Shown: piece by piece, positions 18,160 through 26,310 of the stretch
How positions within the stretch are numbered: the stretch's first letter is position 1
Layout: each line of letters starts with the position of its first letter
Source: Massilia sp. R2A-15
GTDB taxonomy: Bacteria > Pseudomonadota > Gammaproteobacteria > Burkholderiales > Burkholderiaceae_D
DNA length: 64,000 bases
Assembly: GCF_030704305.1 (NCBI RefSeq)
Contig: NZ_CP131935.1
Span: 3,038,001-3,102,000 of the forward strand
Reading direction: 5' to 3'
The notes under the pieces: generated by a model
Databases searched by the model: none
The model's input: the letters and a program-made list of their open reading frames with translations, nothing else
What the model was told of the DNA's origin: nothing
Made by a program: the position numbers and the translations under genes

Positions 18160-19112
18160 TGGCGCGCCGGCACCAGCTTGCAGCGGTCGCGCTGGCCGTG
18201 CTGGCGATGCACGGCGCCTGCGCGGCGGCGCCGAAAAAGGATCCCGATCAGCACCGCTTCGGCGTGATCGGCCACAGCTTCCACAACGGCGGCGGCGAAG
18301 CGCGGCTGAAGCAGGCGATCGCCGACGAAAGCGAGGCCTCGCTGGCGTTCGTGGTCGTCACCGGCATCAAGGGCGCGGACGAGCCGTGCAGCGACAAGCT
18401 GTACGCGCACCGGCGCGAACTGTTCGACGACGCGCGCCGCCCGATGATCGTGCTGCCCGCGGCGAGCGACTGGAGCGGCTGCAAAAACTCGGCCGGCCGT
18501 TCGCTGGCGATCGAACGCCTGAACCGGCTGCGCGAGACCTTTTTCAGCGAGCCCAGTTCACTCGGCGCGCGCAAGCTGGCGGTGACGCGTCTATCGTCCA
18601 GCGCGAAGTTCCGCAGCTACGCCGAGAACGCGCACTGGCAGGTGGGCGACGTGCTGTACGCGACCATCAACCTCCCCGCCAACAACAACCACTACCTGCC
18701 GGAAGCGGGCCGCAACAGCGAGTTCGAGGACCGCATGGTGGCCAACCGCTTCTGGCTCAACCGCCTGTTCGCGATGGCCAGGCGCGAGAAGCTCGATGCG
18801 GTGGTGCTGTTTTCGGAGGGCGATGTGAAGGCGCTGACGCAGCCGACCGGATTGCGCGCGCTGCTCGGCCGCGCCAGCAGCAGCAAGCAGGATGGCTTCG
18901 ACGAGCCGCGGCGGCAGATTGCGTCGCTGGCGCAGAAGTTCCAGGGGAAGGTGCTGCTGGTCGATACGGATTCGGCGAAGAAGGGCGAACCGGACATCGA
19001 ATGGCGCGGCAACCTGGGGCACTTAAGCCTGGGATCGGGTGCGGTGGAAGTGAAAGTCACGCCGGGAGCGGCGGCGCCGTTCACGCTGAAGAACGCGTCC
19101 GACGAGAAGTAG
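18159..19112 (+). CDS. Predicted secreted protein of unknown function
   Basis: The ATG overlaps the mutS stop (TAATG), so it is probably translated by coupling with mutS. It has 317 residues with a typical signal peptide (RRHQLAAVALAVLAMHGACAAA), so the product is likely periplasmic. The mature part contains FGVIGHSFHNGG, VVTGIKGADEPCSDKLYAHRRELF, VLPAASDWSGC and NNNHYLPEAGRNSEFEDR. Arrangement of Asp/His/Asn residues is loosely reminiscent of calcineurin-like phosphoesterases, but the metal-binding motifs are not intact and I do not assign that function. Confidence 0.8.
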   Translation: MARRHQLAAVALAVLAMHGACAAAPKKDPDQHRFGVIGHSFHNGGGEARLKQAIADESEASLAFVVVTGIKGADEPCSDKLYAHRRELFDDARRPMIVLPAASDWSGCKNSAGRSLAIERLNRLRETFFSEPSSLGARKLAVTRLSSSAKFRSYAENAHWQVGDVLYATINLPANNNHYLPEAGRNSEFEDRMVANRFWLNRLFAMARREKLDAVVLFSEGDVKALTQPTGLRALLGRASSSKQDGFDEPRRQIASLAQKFQGKVLLVDTDSAKKGEPDIEWRGNLGHLSLGSGAVEVKVTPGAAAPFTLKNASDEK

Positions 19113-19122
19113 CTGGAGGGCG

Positions 19123-19198
19123 GGGTCTGGTCCTGCGGACCTGACCCCATTTTGCAGTAGTGCTGAAGATGGGGTCAGGTCCGCAGGACCAGACCCCT
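19123..19198. terminator. Inverted pair of palindromic GGGGTC elements between convergent genes
   Basis: Two 27-base copies of the GGGGTCAGGTCC/GGACCAGACCCC element at 19123-19149 and 19172-19198 are exact reverse complements, separated by 22 bases. The resulting long stem between the convergent 18159-19112 gene and slyD probably ends transcription from both sides. Confidence 0.75.
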
Positions 19199-19207
19199 TC
19201 GTGTTAT

Positions 19208-19747
19208 TTAGTGCACCGGATGCGAGCGGAACTCGTCGCCGGCGTCGCCTTCGTCATCGCCATGATGGTGGCCATGGGCGCCATGCACGTGCTCGTGCTG
19301 GATCTCTTCTTCCGTGGCCGCGCGCACGTCGATCACCGACAGCTCGAAACGCAGCGCCATGCCGGCCAGCGGGTGATTACCGTCGAGTACAACCTTGTCG
19401 TCGGCGATATCGGTGACGGTGAAGATCATCGCTTCGTCGTCGCCGTCGGTGCTGTCGGGCATGCCTTCGAACTGCATGCCAACTTCCAGCGGCTCCGGCA
19501 GGCGATTGCGCGGCTCGACCTTGACCAGCGCCGGGTCGTAGTCGCCGAACGCGTCGTCCGGCTCGATCTGGATGGTCGACGAATAGCCGACTTCTTTCCC
19601 ATCGAGCTCTTCTTCGATCTTCGGCAGCGTGTTCTCGTAGCCGCCGTGCAGGTAGACCATGGGCTGACTGCCATCTTCGATCAGGTTGTTCTGTGCGTCC
19701 GACAGCTTGTAGTTGACCGTCACTACCGTGTTCTTGGCAATCTTCAT
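19208..19747 (-). CDS. slyD: SlyD-type FKBP peptidyl-prolyl isomerase
   Basis: A protein of 179 residues: MKIAKNTVVTVNYKLSD, VYLHGGYENTLPKIEEEL, then the inserted IF chaperone domain (PDDAFGDYDPALVKVEPRNRLP), DGNHPLAGMALRFELSV, and a His/Asp-rich tail with HGAHGHHHGDD. SlyD is a cytoplasmic folding catalyst; the His-rich tail binds Ni and can deliver it to hydrogenase or urease. Divergent from roxA; their starts are about 80 bases apart. Confidence 0.93.
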   Translation of the reverse strand: MKIAKNTVVTVNYKLSDAQNNLIEDGSQPMVYLHGGYENTLPKIEEELDGKEVGYSSTIQIEPDDAFGDYDPALVKVEPRNRLPEPLEVGMQFEGMPDSTDGDDEAMIFTVTDIADDKVVLDGNHPLAGMALRFELSVIDVRAATEEEIQHEHVHGAHGHHHGDDEGDAGDEFRSHPVH

Positions 19748-19828
19748 AGTGCTTCCTTTCAGTGTTTTAGCAGACGGATTATACCTCCCCCACCGCTGTC
19801 GCCCATAACAGCGCGGTTATAATGGCGC

Positions 19829-20950
19829 ATGAAAAAAATCCAACTCCTCGGCGACATCACGCCGGCCCAGTTTTTGCGCGATTACTGGCACAAGAAACCG
19901 CTGCTGATCCGCCAGGCCATCCCGGGCATGAAGCCGATTCTGTCGTTCGACGCATTGGCGAAGATGGCAACCCAGAACTTCGTCGAGTCGCGCCTGATCA
20001 CCCACGCCGACGGCGAATGGAACATGCAGCATGGTCCGCTGGCCGAGCTGCCCTCGCGCGAGCAGAAGCAATGGACCATGCTGGTGCAAGGCGCCAACCT
20101 GTACGACGCGCGCGCCGATGCGCTGCTGCGCCAGTTCCGCTTCATCCCGGACGCGCGCCTCGACGACCTGATGATCAGCTTCGCCACCGATGGCGGCGGG
20201 GTCGGCCCGCATTTCGATTCCTACGACGTGTTCCTGCTGCAGGCGCACGGCAAGCGGCGCTGGCGCATCGGCGCGCAGAAGGACCTGTCGCTGGTGGACG
20301 GCATGCCGCTGAAGATCCTGAAGAATTTCAAGCCGCAGGAGGAGTTCGTGCTCGAGCCGGGCGACATGCTGTACCTGCCGCCGCACTATGCGCACGACGG
20401 CGTGGCCGAGGGCGAGTGCATGACCTACTCGATCGGCTTCCGTTCGCCGTCCTACCAGGAACTGGGCGAGGCCTTCCTGCAGTTCATGGCCGATTCGATC
20501 GACCTGCCGGGCCGCTACGCCGATCCCGAGCTCGAGGCCTCGGGCAAGCCGGCCGAGATCCCGCGCCACATGCTCTCGACCATCGCCGACGAGTTGAACA
20601 AGGTGCGCTTCACCGAAGAAGACGTGACGATCTTCCTCGGCGAGCACCTGTCCGAGCCGAAACACAACGTGTTCTTCACCGGGCCGGCCAAGCCGCTGAC
20701 GGTGGGCCGCTTCGGCGAGGCGATCGCCAAGCGCGGCGTGGTGCTGTCATTGAAGACGCTGATGCTCTATCGCGGCAAGCACGTGTTCATCAACGGCGAG
20801 TCGTTCGCCGTCGGGCGCGCCGACAAGGCGCTCCTCGACACGCTGGCCAACACCCGCATGCTGTCGGGCGAAGCGCTGGCCGGCGCGTCGGACGATGTGA
20901 TGGAAGCGCTGTACACCTGGTACCAGGACGGCTGGGTGGAACTGGGCTGA
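19829..20950 (+). CDS. roxA: Ribosomal protein arginine hydroxylase (cupin JmjC, YcfD/RoxA)
   Basis: A protein of 373 residues. It opens LLGDITPAQFLRDYWHKKPLLIRQA, has the Fe(II) facial triad start in GPHFDSYDVFLLQAHGKRRWRIG (His-x-Asp), and the distal His in EPGDMLYLPPHYAHDGVA, followed by a winged-helix C-terminal part. The family hydroxylates Arg81 of ribosomal protein L16 using 2-oxoglutarate and oxygen. It is followed 22 bases later by a small gene that may be co-transcribed. Confidence 0.9.
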   Translation: MKKIQLLGDITPAQFLRDYWHKKPLLIRQAIPGMKPILSFDALAKMATQNFVESRLITHADGEWNMQHGPLAELPSREQKQWTMLVQGANLYDARADALLRQFRFIPDARLDDLMISFATDGGGVGPHFDSYDVFLLQAHGKRRWRIGAQKDLSLVDGMPLKILKNFKPQEEFVLEPGDMLYLPPHYAHDGVAEGECMTYSIGFRSPSYQELGEAFLQFMADSIDLPGRYADPELEASGKPAEIPRHMLSTIADELNKVRFTEEDVTIFLGEHLSEPKHNVFFTGPAKPLTVGRFGEAIAKRGVVLSLKTLMLYRGKHVFINGESFAVGRADKALLDTLANTRMLSGEALAGASDDVMEALYTWYQDGWVELG

Positions 20951-20972
20951 TCGACAAGCGAAGGAGCTGCGC

Positions 20973-21452
20973 ATGGATGCACCGGTGGCCGTGAAATTCA
21001 ATTCGCACGCCGAATTCGGTGCGCACTTTCGCGCATGCCTGGCGCGCTCGCAGGGCGTGCTCGAGATGTTCGATCCGGATTTTTCCGTGTTCCCGCTCGG
21101 GCAGTCCGACGTCGACGCGGCGCTGCGCCACTTTCTCGCCGCCGGCGGCGCGCTGGTGCTGGCGATGCATCGCACCGATCACATCGAGCGCGAATGCCCG
21201 CGCTTCCTGCGCCTGCTGCGCGATTACTCCCACCGCGTCGAATGCCGCGCCACGCCGCCGAACCTGCACCAGCTGACCGACTCGTTCTGCATCGGCGACC
21301 AGATCCACATCGTGCGCCGCTTCCATTGCGACCATATGCGCGGCGAGGCCGCTTTCGACAATCCCGCGGCCTGCGAAATCAGCCTGGAACGCTTCGCCGC
21401 GATCTGGCTGGAGTCGCGTCCCTGCCTGCATCCGACTGTCACCGGCCTGTAG
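20973..21452 (+). CDS. Conserved hypothetical protein downstream of roxA
   Basis: A protein of 159 residues starting MDAPVAVKFNSHAEFGAHF. Seen are FDPDFSVFPLGQSDVDAALRHFLAAGGALVLAMH, RFLRLLRDYSHRVECRATP and IHIVRRFHCDHMRGEAAFDNP. This order (helix, strand with Gly-rich turn, then a degenerate His segment) recalls small relatives of the phospholipase D fold, but no HKD motif is present. An AAGGAG ribosome-binding site precedes the ATG. It is probably in an operon with roxA; function unknown. Confidence 0.75.
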   Translation: MDAPVAVKFNSHAEFGAHFRACLARSQGVLEMFDPDFSVFPLGQSDVDAALRHFLAAGGALVLAMHRTDHIERECPRFLRLLRDYSHRVECRATPPNLHQLTDSFCIGDQIHIVRRFHCDHMRGEAAFDNPAACEISLERFAAIWLESRPCLHPTVTGL

Positions 21453-21744
21453 CGCGGCCAAATTTTTGTGGGGAAAACGTCATTTATGCACGTTGGATAA
21501 TCGGTTGTAAACATATTGTTACAAAATGAACGGTGTTATCAGCTTAGAAAATTCCATAAAAGCATCTTTCGCCTATTGCGAAGCACCAAATTTAGCTATA
21601 ATATCGGGTTAGGAAGTTTCCGTTGTCTGTCAGGCACCATCACAGGTACGAAAGCTGACGAGAATATCCTAACGAGCGATAATTACCGGTAATTATTCAT
21701 CGCAATAACGTTGTCTCTACTTTTGAATTAAAAAAGGAAAACCC
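21453..21744. promoter_or_regulatory. AT-rich promoter and leader of the Ala-rich lipoprotein
   Basis: This stretch is clearly more AT-rich than its surroundings. A perfect TATAAT at 21597-21602, with TTGCGA upstream at 21576-21581 (spacing only 15), is the best promoter candidate. The leader is about 135 bases and contains a dyad AATTACCGGTAATT at 21680-21693, then an AAAAAAGG ribosome-binding site. A strong, possibly regulated promoter is inferred. Confidence 0.55.
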
Positions 21745-21999
21745 ATGAAAAAAAATCTGCTGATCATCTCCCTGTTGGCTGTTGCTCTGGCTGCTTGCAG
21801 CAAAAAAGAAGAGCCAGTTGTTGTTGCTCCAGCTCCAGTAGTTGAGACCCCAGCTCCAGCTGCTGCTCCAGCCGCTCCTGCTGCTGACGCTGCTGCTGCC
21901 GCTTCGGCTGCTGCATCGGCTGCTTCGGCTGCTGCTGACGCTGCTTCGGCTGCTGCTTCGGCTGCTTCGGCCGCTGCTTCGGCTGCTGCATCGCACTAA
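21745..21999 (+). CDS. Small Ala-rich lipoprotein
   Basis: A protein of 84 residues with a lipoprotein signal ending in the lipobox LAAC (Cys20) followed by SKKEEP. The mature part is almost all Ala, Pro, Ser and Val, with a C-terminal run of repeated ASAA-type units ending in His. The nucleotide sequence of that run is a tandem GCTTCGGCTGCT-like repeat, so copy number may vary between strains. Strong promoter-like sequence upstream and a clean terminator downstream suggest an abundant, separately transcribed envelope protein, perhaps a structural lipoprotein. Role unknown. Confidence 0.85.
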   Translation: MKKNLLIISLLAVALAACSKKEEPVVVAPAPVVETPAPAAAPAAPAADAAAAASAAASAASAAADAASAAASAASAAASAAASH

Positions 22000-22019
22000 T
22001 TTGCTCATGGCAAGAAAGA

Positions 22020-22042
22020 CCGGCCCTCGGGCCGGTTTTTTT
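22020..22042 (+). terminator. Intrinsic terminator of the Ala-rich lipoprotein gene
   Basis: CCGGCCC-TC-GGGCCGG stem followed by seven T. It lies 20 bases after the stop codon. Confidence 0.9.
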
Positions 22043-22057
22043 ACGCCTGGTGGTTTT

Positions 22058-22173
22058 GGGGTCAGGTCCGACGGACCTGACCCCGGGGTTGTCGCCGATG
22101 CGTGAGTTTCCAATGGAACGACTACTCATTGGCCTCGTTCAACTTCGGGGTCAGGTCCGACGGACCTGACCCC
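22058..22173. repeat. Two fully palindromic GGGGTC elements
   Basis: Copies at 22058-22084 and 22147-22173 read GGGGTCAGGTCCG, one central A, then the exact mirror. These self-complementary forms differ from the asymmetric (CAGGTCC/GGACCAG) version seen elsewhere. Confidence 0.9.
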
Positions 22174-22182
22174 CACCCCCAT

Positions 22183-22211
22183 AAAAAAACCGGCACTAGG
22201 CCGGTTTTTTT
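22183..22211. terminator. Bidirectional terminator downstream of bamC
   Basis: A run of A, ACCGGC, a five-base loop, GCCGGT and a run of T. It can terminate leftward transcription from bamC and rightward transcription from the lipoprotein side. Confidence 0.8.
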
Positions 22212-22221
22212 ATTCTTAGAT

Positions 22222-22248
22222 GGGGCCGGGTCCGCAGGACCAGCCCCT
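22222..22248. repeat. Degenerate GGGGTC element at the bamC 3' end
   Basis: GGGGCCGGGTCCGCAGGACC followed by AGCCCCT: one diverged copy of the family, ten bases beyond the bamC stop. Confidence 0.8.
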
Positions 22249-22257
22249 CTTCTGCGC

Positions 22258-23403
22258 TTACTTCAGCTCGTCGCCCAGCAGCTTGAGGATCTTGGCGCCG
22301 GTGGCCGTCGTCTCCGGTTTGCCGTCGTTGGTCTGCACCGTCACCTGGCTCGTCGTTGCGCCGGCGGCCGACTTGACCGACACGCGATAACGCTGCGCTT
22401 CCTTTTCCTTGTCGGCGGCGGCGCCGAACGTGAACAGCTTCTTGAAGAAGCCGGTGGTGCCCGCCAGGTCCGGATCGACGTAGCGCACGAAGTACACGCC
22501 GTTGACGCGGTCGCGGTCTTCCACCGTGAAGCCGACGCGGTCGAGCGCCAGGCCGACACGGCGCCACGCGCGGTCGAAGCCTTCGTCCACTTCGATCGCC
22601 GAACCGGCCAGCTTGGCGTGCAGCGGCTGCACCGGCGCATTTTCCACCGTGGCGGTGACGGCCTTGACGTCCGGCGTGCCGGTCAGGCGCGCCATCAGCT
22701 TGGCCAGGAACGCCGCTTCCAGGCCCGGGTCGTTCGGACGCGAGGTCCACTGCGGGATTTCCTTCTGCGGGCCGGTCAGCACTTCTTCGGCGCCGCGATG
22801 GCTGATGTAGATCTCGGTGCTGCCGTCGGCGGCGCGCTCGAGACGGGTGCGGAACTTGTCGCGGCGGCCAGTGCCGTAGGCCGAGTCGAATACCTTGCCC
22901 AGTGTATTGCGGATGAAGTCCTGCGGGATCTTCGAGCGGTCCTCGGCCCAGTTGGTTTCCATCACGCCCGTGGTGGCCGATTCGCTTTCCACCGTGAAGC
23001 CCGAATCGTGCCAGAAGTCCTTCAGCTGCGGCCAGAGCTGCTCCGGCGACTGCTTGACCACCAGCCAGCGCTGGTTGCCGTTGCGCTCGACCTTGACCGC
23101 GGCGTTGCCGGCCACGCCGATCGCCTCGCCGCTGGCCACGACCGCCGGTGCCGCGCCCTTCTGCTGCAGGCCCGATGCGGTGGCGACGCCGCGCCCGTCG
23201 GGAATGGCGTAGCGATTGTCTTTTTGCAGCTGGGTCAGGTCAGGCGGCACGTCCAGCGGCGCGGCCTTCTTGGCGCCGCGGTAGTCCAGCTTGTCGGACT
23301 CCATCACGTTGCCGACGTAGCTGCAACCGGCCAGGCTTACCATCAGCGCGGAGAGGACGGCGCCGCGGGTGGCGGCAGGGGTAAATGTCTTGCGAATAGT
23401 CAT
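22258..23403 (-). CDS. bamC: Outer membrane assembly lipoprotein BamC
   Basis: A protein of 381 residues with a lipoprotein signal and lipobox LAGC near residue 27. It continues SYVGNVMESDKLDYRGAKKAAPLDVPPDLTQLQKDNRY, the conserved BamC N-terminal stretch that contacts BamD, then two helix-grip domains (one including GVMETNWAEDRSKIPQ, a second with VDEGFDRAWRRVGLALDRVGFTVEDRDR). BamC is an accessory subunit of the machine that inserts beta-barrel proteins. It lies 58 bases downstream of dapA, the usual order (the old names nlpB/dapX reflect this link). Confidence 0.93.
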   Translation of the reverse strand: MTIRKTFTPAATRGAVLSALMVSLAGCSYVGNVMESDKLDYRGAKKAAPLDVPPDLTQLQKDNRYAIPDGRGVATASGLQQKGAAPAVVASGEAIGVAGNAAVKVERNGNQRWLVVKQSPEQLWPQLKDFWHDSGFTVESESATTGVMETNWAEDRSKIPQDFIRNTLGKVFDSAYGTGRRDKFRTRLERAADGSTEIYISHRGAEEVLTGPQKEIPQWTSRPNDPGLEAAFLAKLMARLTGTPDVKAVTATVENAPVQPLHAKLAGSAIEVDEGFDRAWRRVGLALDRVGFTVEDRDRVNGVYFVRYVDPDLAGTTGFFKKLFTFGAAADKEKEAQRYRVSVKSAAGATTSQVTVQTNDGKPETTATGAKILKLLGDELK

Positions 23404-23461
23404 GTCGTAAAGGGTAAGGGCTGGCGGTCAGCGGTATCGGAAAATGATCCCGGCCTTGCGG

Positions 23462-24346
23462 TCAGGATTGTGGAAGGACGCCCGCTTCGCGCATTGCGGC
23501 GCGGACGGTTTCGTGGAATTCGGCAGCCAGCGGCACAAGCGGCAGGCGCAGGCCGGCAGGCATCAGGCCCATCTCGGCCAGCGCCCATTTGACCGGCACC
23601 GGGTTCGGCTCGACAAACAGCTTGGCGTGCAGCGGGATCACCTTGTTGTTGATCTCGACGGCTTTGGCGATGTCGCCGGCCATCGCGGCCACGCACAGCT
23701 CGTGCATCGCGCGCGGCGCCACGTTGGCGGTGACGGAGATGTTGCCGGCGCCGCCCATGAACATCAGCGACATCGCGGTGGGATCGTCGCCCGAGTACAC
23801 GGCGAAGGACTTCGGCGCCAGGCGCAGCAGCTCGGCGCCGCGGCCGATGTTGCCGGTCGCGTCCTTCAGGCCGACGATGTTCGGCAGCTTGGCCAGGCGC
23901 AGCACGGTGTCGTTGCTCATGTCGGCAACGGTGCGGCCGGGCACGTTGTAGAGAATGATCGGCAGGTCCACCGCTTCGGCGATGGCCTTGAAGTGCTGGT
24001 ACATGCCTTCCTGGGTAGGACGGTTGTAGTACGGCACCACCACCAGCGCGGCGTCGGCGCCGGCGTCCTTGGCGAAGCGCGTCAGCGTGATCGATTCCGC
24101 GGTCGAATTGCCGCCGGTACCGGCGATGATCGGGATGCGTTTGGCGCTGTGCTCGACGGCGAGCCGGATCAGCGCGCAGTGTTCTTCGACGTCGACCGTG
24201 GCCGATTCGCCGGTGGTGCCGACGATGACGATGCCGTCGGTGCCTTCGGCAACGTGCCAGTCGATCAGCTTGCGCAGGCCCGGCAAGTCCAGGCTGCCGT
24301 CTTCGTGCATCGGGGTGACGATTGCTACTATGCTGCCCTTGATCAT
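23462..24346 (-). CDS. dapA: 4-hydroxy-tetrahydrodipicolinate synthase
   Basis: A protein of 294 residues, a TIM barrel of the DapA family. Visible motifs are [14 protein letters not shown] (substrate pocket), [20 protein letters not shown] with the Tyr of the catalytic triad, [12 protein letters not shown], and [10 protein letters not shown] with the Schiff-base Lys. It condenses pyruvate with aspartate semialdehyde, the first committed step to lysine and diaminopimelate. Followed by bamC on the same strand. Confidence 0.97.
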   Translation of the reverse strand: MIKGSIVAIVTPMHEDGSLDLPGLRKLIDWHVAEGTDGIVIVGTTGESATVDVEEHCALIRLAVEHSAKRIPIIAGTGGNSTAESITLTRFAKDAGADAALVVVPYYNRPTQEGMYQHFKAIAEAVDLPIILYNVPGRTVADMSNDTVLRLAKLPNIVGLKDATGNIGRGAELLRLAPKSFAVYSGDDPTAMSLMFMGGAGNISVTANVAPRAMHELCVAAMAGDIAKAVEINNKVIPLHAKLFVEPNPVPVKWALAEMGLMPAGLRLPLVPLAAEFHETVRAAMREAGVLPQS

Positions 24347-24417
24347 AATCTTCTGATGTTAATGGCCAATAAAAGCCTGATTGTAGCGGATAGCCCGCAG
24401 GATTGGTTCATTCTTGA

Positions 24418-25104
24418 CTAGAAGTCATGTTCAAAACTGTCGAGCAAGGCATTTCTGACCGGAAAAACGGGGCCGCAAGCGCACAGGCGCTGGACCATGG
24501 CCGGTTTTGGGGTGGCGGTATAGCCGTCTTCGAAGGCCAGTACGCGCAGGCCGCAAGCGCGGGCGATGTCGAGCAGCTCGCCGGGCGCCAGCAGGAAGGC
24601 CGGGTTGGACGGCTTGCCGAAGGCTTCGTTGCCGATGGCGAAGGTCTCGTAGATCAGGACGCCGTCGGGACGCAGGCTGGCGGCCAGTTGCGCCATCAGC
24701 GGGCGGTGCAGGTAGTTGGTGACGACGATGCCGGCGTAGCGGCCAGGCGTAAATGGGGTCAGGTCCGCGGGACCAGACCCCGACTGATTACGCGGCGGCG
24801 ACAAACCCGGGGTCAGGTCCGCCGGACCTGACCCCAGCCCTTGGTTCGCGGCACGGATCGGTACCGGGGTCTGGTCCTGCGGACCTGACCCCATTTTGTC
24901 GCTCTCGAGATCGAACTGCTGGGTGACGATGCCCTGCCCCGCCGCCAGCGCCAGCGCTTCGGCATCGCGATCGACCGCCAGCACCGCATGCCCCAGCGCC
25001 GCGAAATGCCGCGCATGGCGCCCCGTCCCGCACGCCAGGTCGAGCACTTCGCCCGCCGGCACAACAGGCGCCCAGCGCGCCACCCACGAAGATACTTGAC
25101 TCAT
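24418..25104 (-). CDS. Class I SAM-dependent methyltransferase carrying three in-frame repeat insertions
   Basis: The start is ATG 25104, overlapping the trpS stop by one base (TGATG); 228 residues. It has the SAM-binding loop VLDLACGTGRHARHFAALGH, motif II VDRDAEAL, and later IVVTNYLHRPLMAQLAASLRPDGVLIYETFA, as in TehB/UbiE-like methyltransferases. Between QQFDLES and GRYAGIVV about 45 residues are encoded by three palindromic GGGGTC elements and linkers, producing repeated GSGPQDQTP/GSGPADLTP peptides. The frame stays open, so the enzyme may still be made with a surface loop. Substrate unknown. Confidence 0.88.
   Translation of the reverse strand: MSQVSSWVARWAPVVPAGEVLDLACGTGRHARHFAALGHAVLAVDRDAEALALAAGQGIVTQQFDLESDKMGSGPQDQTPVPIRAANQGLGSGPADLTPGLSPPRNQSGSGPADLTPFTPGRYAGIVVTNYLHRPLMAQLAASLRPDGVLIYETFAIGNEAFGKPSNPAFLLAPGELLDIARACGLRVLAFEDGYTATPKPAMVQRLCACGPVFPVRNALLDSFEHDF
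24755..24892. repeat. Three GGGGTC palindromic elements inside a coding sequence
   Basis: Copies at 24755-24781, 24809-24835 and 24866-24892 lie wholly within the methyltransferase gene. The first two share orientation, the third is inverted. The spacers are 27 and 30 bases, so the insertions keep the reading frame open. Confidence 0.95.
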
Positions 25105-26306
25105 CAAGTATATGCCAGACCCATGGCCTCGCGCACGTCGCGCATGGTTTCCTGCGCCAGCTTGCGGGCCTTGTCGCAGCCGTCGGCGACGATCGCGCGC
25201 ACCAGCGTCGGGTCGTCCAGGTACTGCTGCGCGCGCTCGTGCATCGGCTCCTGTTCCTTGACGATGGCGTCGATCACCGGCTGCTTGCATTCGATGCAGC
25301 CGATGCCGGCCGTGGTGCAGCCCTTCACGACCCAGTCCCGCGTGGCGGCGTCCGAATACACCTCGTGCAGCTGGAACACCGGGCACTTGTTCGGATTGCC
25401 GGCGTCGGTCCGGCGCACGCGCGCCGGATCGGTGGGCATGGTCCGCACTTTCTTGGTGACCGATTCCTTGTCCTCGCGCAGCGCGATCGAGTTACCGTAG
25501 CTCTTGCTCATCTTGCGCCCGTCCAGGCCCGGCAGGCGCGAGGCGACCGTCAGCTTGGCCTGCGGCTCGACCAGGATCAGCTTGCGGCTGCCTTCGAGAT
25601 AGCCGAACAGGCGCTCGCGGTCGATGTTCGACAGGCTGCCGGCATCTTCGAGCATGGCGCGCGCCTGGTCCAGCGCCTCGTCCTTGCCCTCCTGCTGGTA
25701 TTCGGTGCGCAGTTCCATGTACAGCTTGGCGCGCTTGCTGCCCAGCTTCTTCACCGCCACGGCCGCCTTCTCCTCGAAGTCCTTTTCCTTGCCGTACAGG
25801 TGATTGAAGCGGCGCGCGATCTCGCGCATCATTTCGATGTGCGGCACCTGGTCGTCGCCCACCGGCACCTGGCTGGCGCGGTAGATCAGCACGTCGGCCG
25901 CCTGCAGCAGCGGGTAGCCGAGGAAGCCGTAGGTGGCCAGGTCCTTGTTGGTGAGGTTGTCGATCTGGTCCTTGTAGGTCGGCACGCGCTCGAGCCAGCC
26001 CAGCGGCGTGGCCATCGACAGCAGCAGGTGCAGCTCGGCGTGCTCGGGCACCTTGGACTGGATGAACAGGGTCGCCTGCGACGGATCGACGCCGGCGGCG
26101 AGCCAGTCGACCAGCATGTCCCAGGTGCTGCGCTCGATGATGGAAGGGTCGTCGTAGTGCGTGGTCAGGGCGTGCCAGTCGGCCACGAAGAACAGGCAAG
26201 GCTGTTCGGCCTGCATCCTGATCCAGTTCTTCAGGGCGCCGTGATAGTGGCCAAGGTGCATGGTGCCGGTGGGACGCATGCCGGAAACGACGCGATCGGG
26301 ATACAT
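25104..26306 (-). CDS. trpS: Tryptophanyl-tRNA synthetase
   Basis: A protein of 400 residues, class I synthetase. The HIGH signature appears as GTMHLGHYHGAL near residue 15 and KMSKS as GLDGRKMSKSYGNSIAL. The protein is longer than E. coli TrpS (334) because of an insert with KDFEEKAAVAVKKLGSKRAKLYMELRTEYQQEG, a form I have seen in beta-proteobacteria. It charges tRNA-Trp. It lies four bases after the M50 protease gene and overlaps the methyltransferase gene downstream, indicating one operon. Confidence 0.97.
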   Translation of the reverse strand: MYPDRVVSGMRPTGTMHLGHYHGALKNWIRMQAEQPCLFFVADWHALTTHYDDPSIIERSTWDMLVDWLAAGVDPSQATLFIQSKVPEHAELHLLLSMATPLGWLERVPTYKDQIDNLTNKDLATYGFLGYPLLQAADVLIYRASQVPVGDDQVPHIEMMREIARRFNHLYGKEKDFEEKAAVAVKKLGSKRAKLYMELRTEYQQEGKDEALDQARAMLEDAGSLSNIDRERLFGYLEGSRKLILVEPQAKLTVASRLPGLDGRKMSKSYGNSIALREDKESVTKKVRTMPTDPARVRRTDAGNPNKCPVFQLHEVYSDAATRDWVVKGCTTAGIGCIECKQPVIDAIVKEQEPMHERAQQYLDDPTLVRAIVADGCDKARKLAQETMRDVREAMGLAYT

Positions 26307-26310
26307 AGGG

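Noticed and set aside
24418..25386. Longer methyltransferase starting inside trpS
   Set aside because: The first 94 residues are an Arg/Gly-rich misreading of trpS; ATG 25104, overlapping the trpS stop, fits better.
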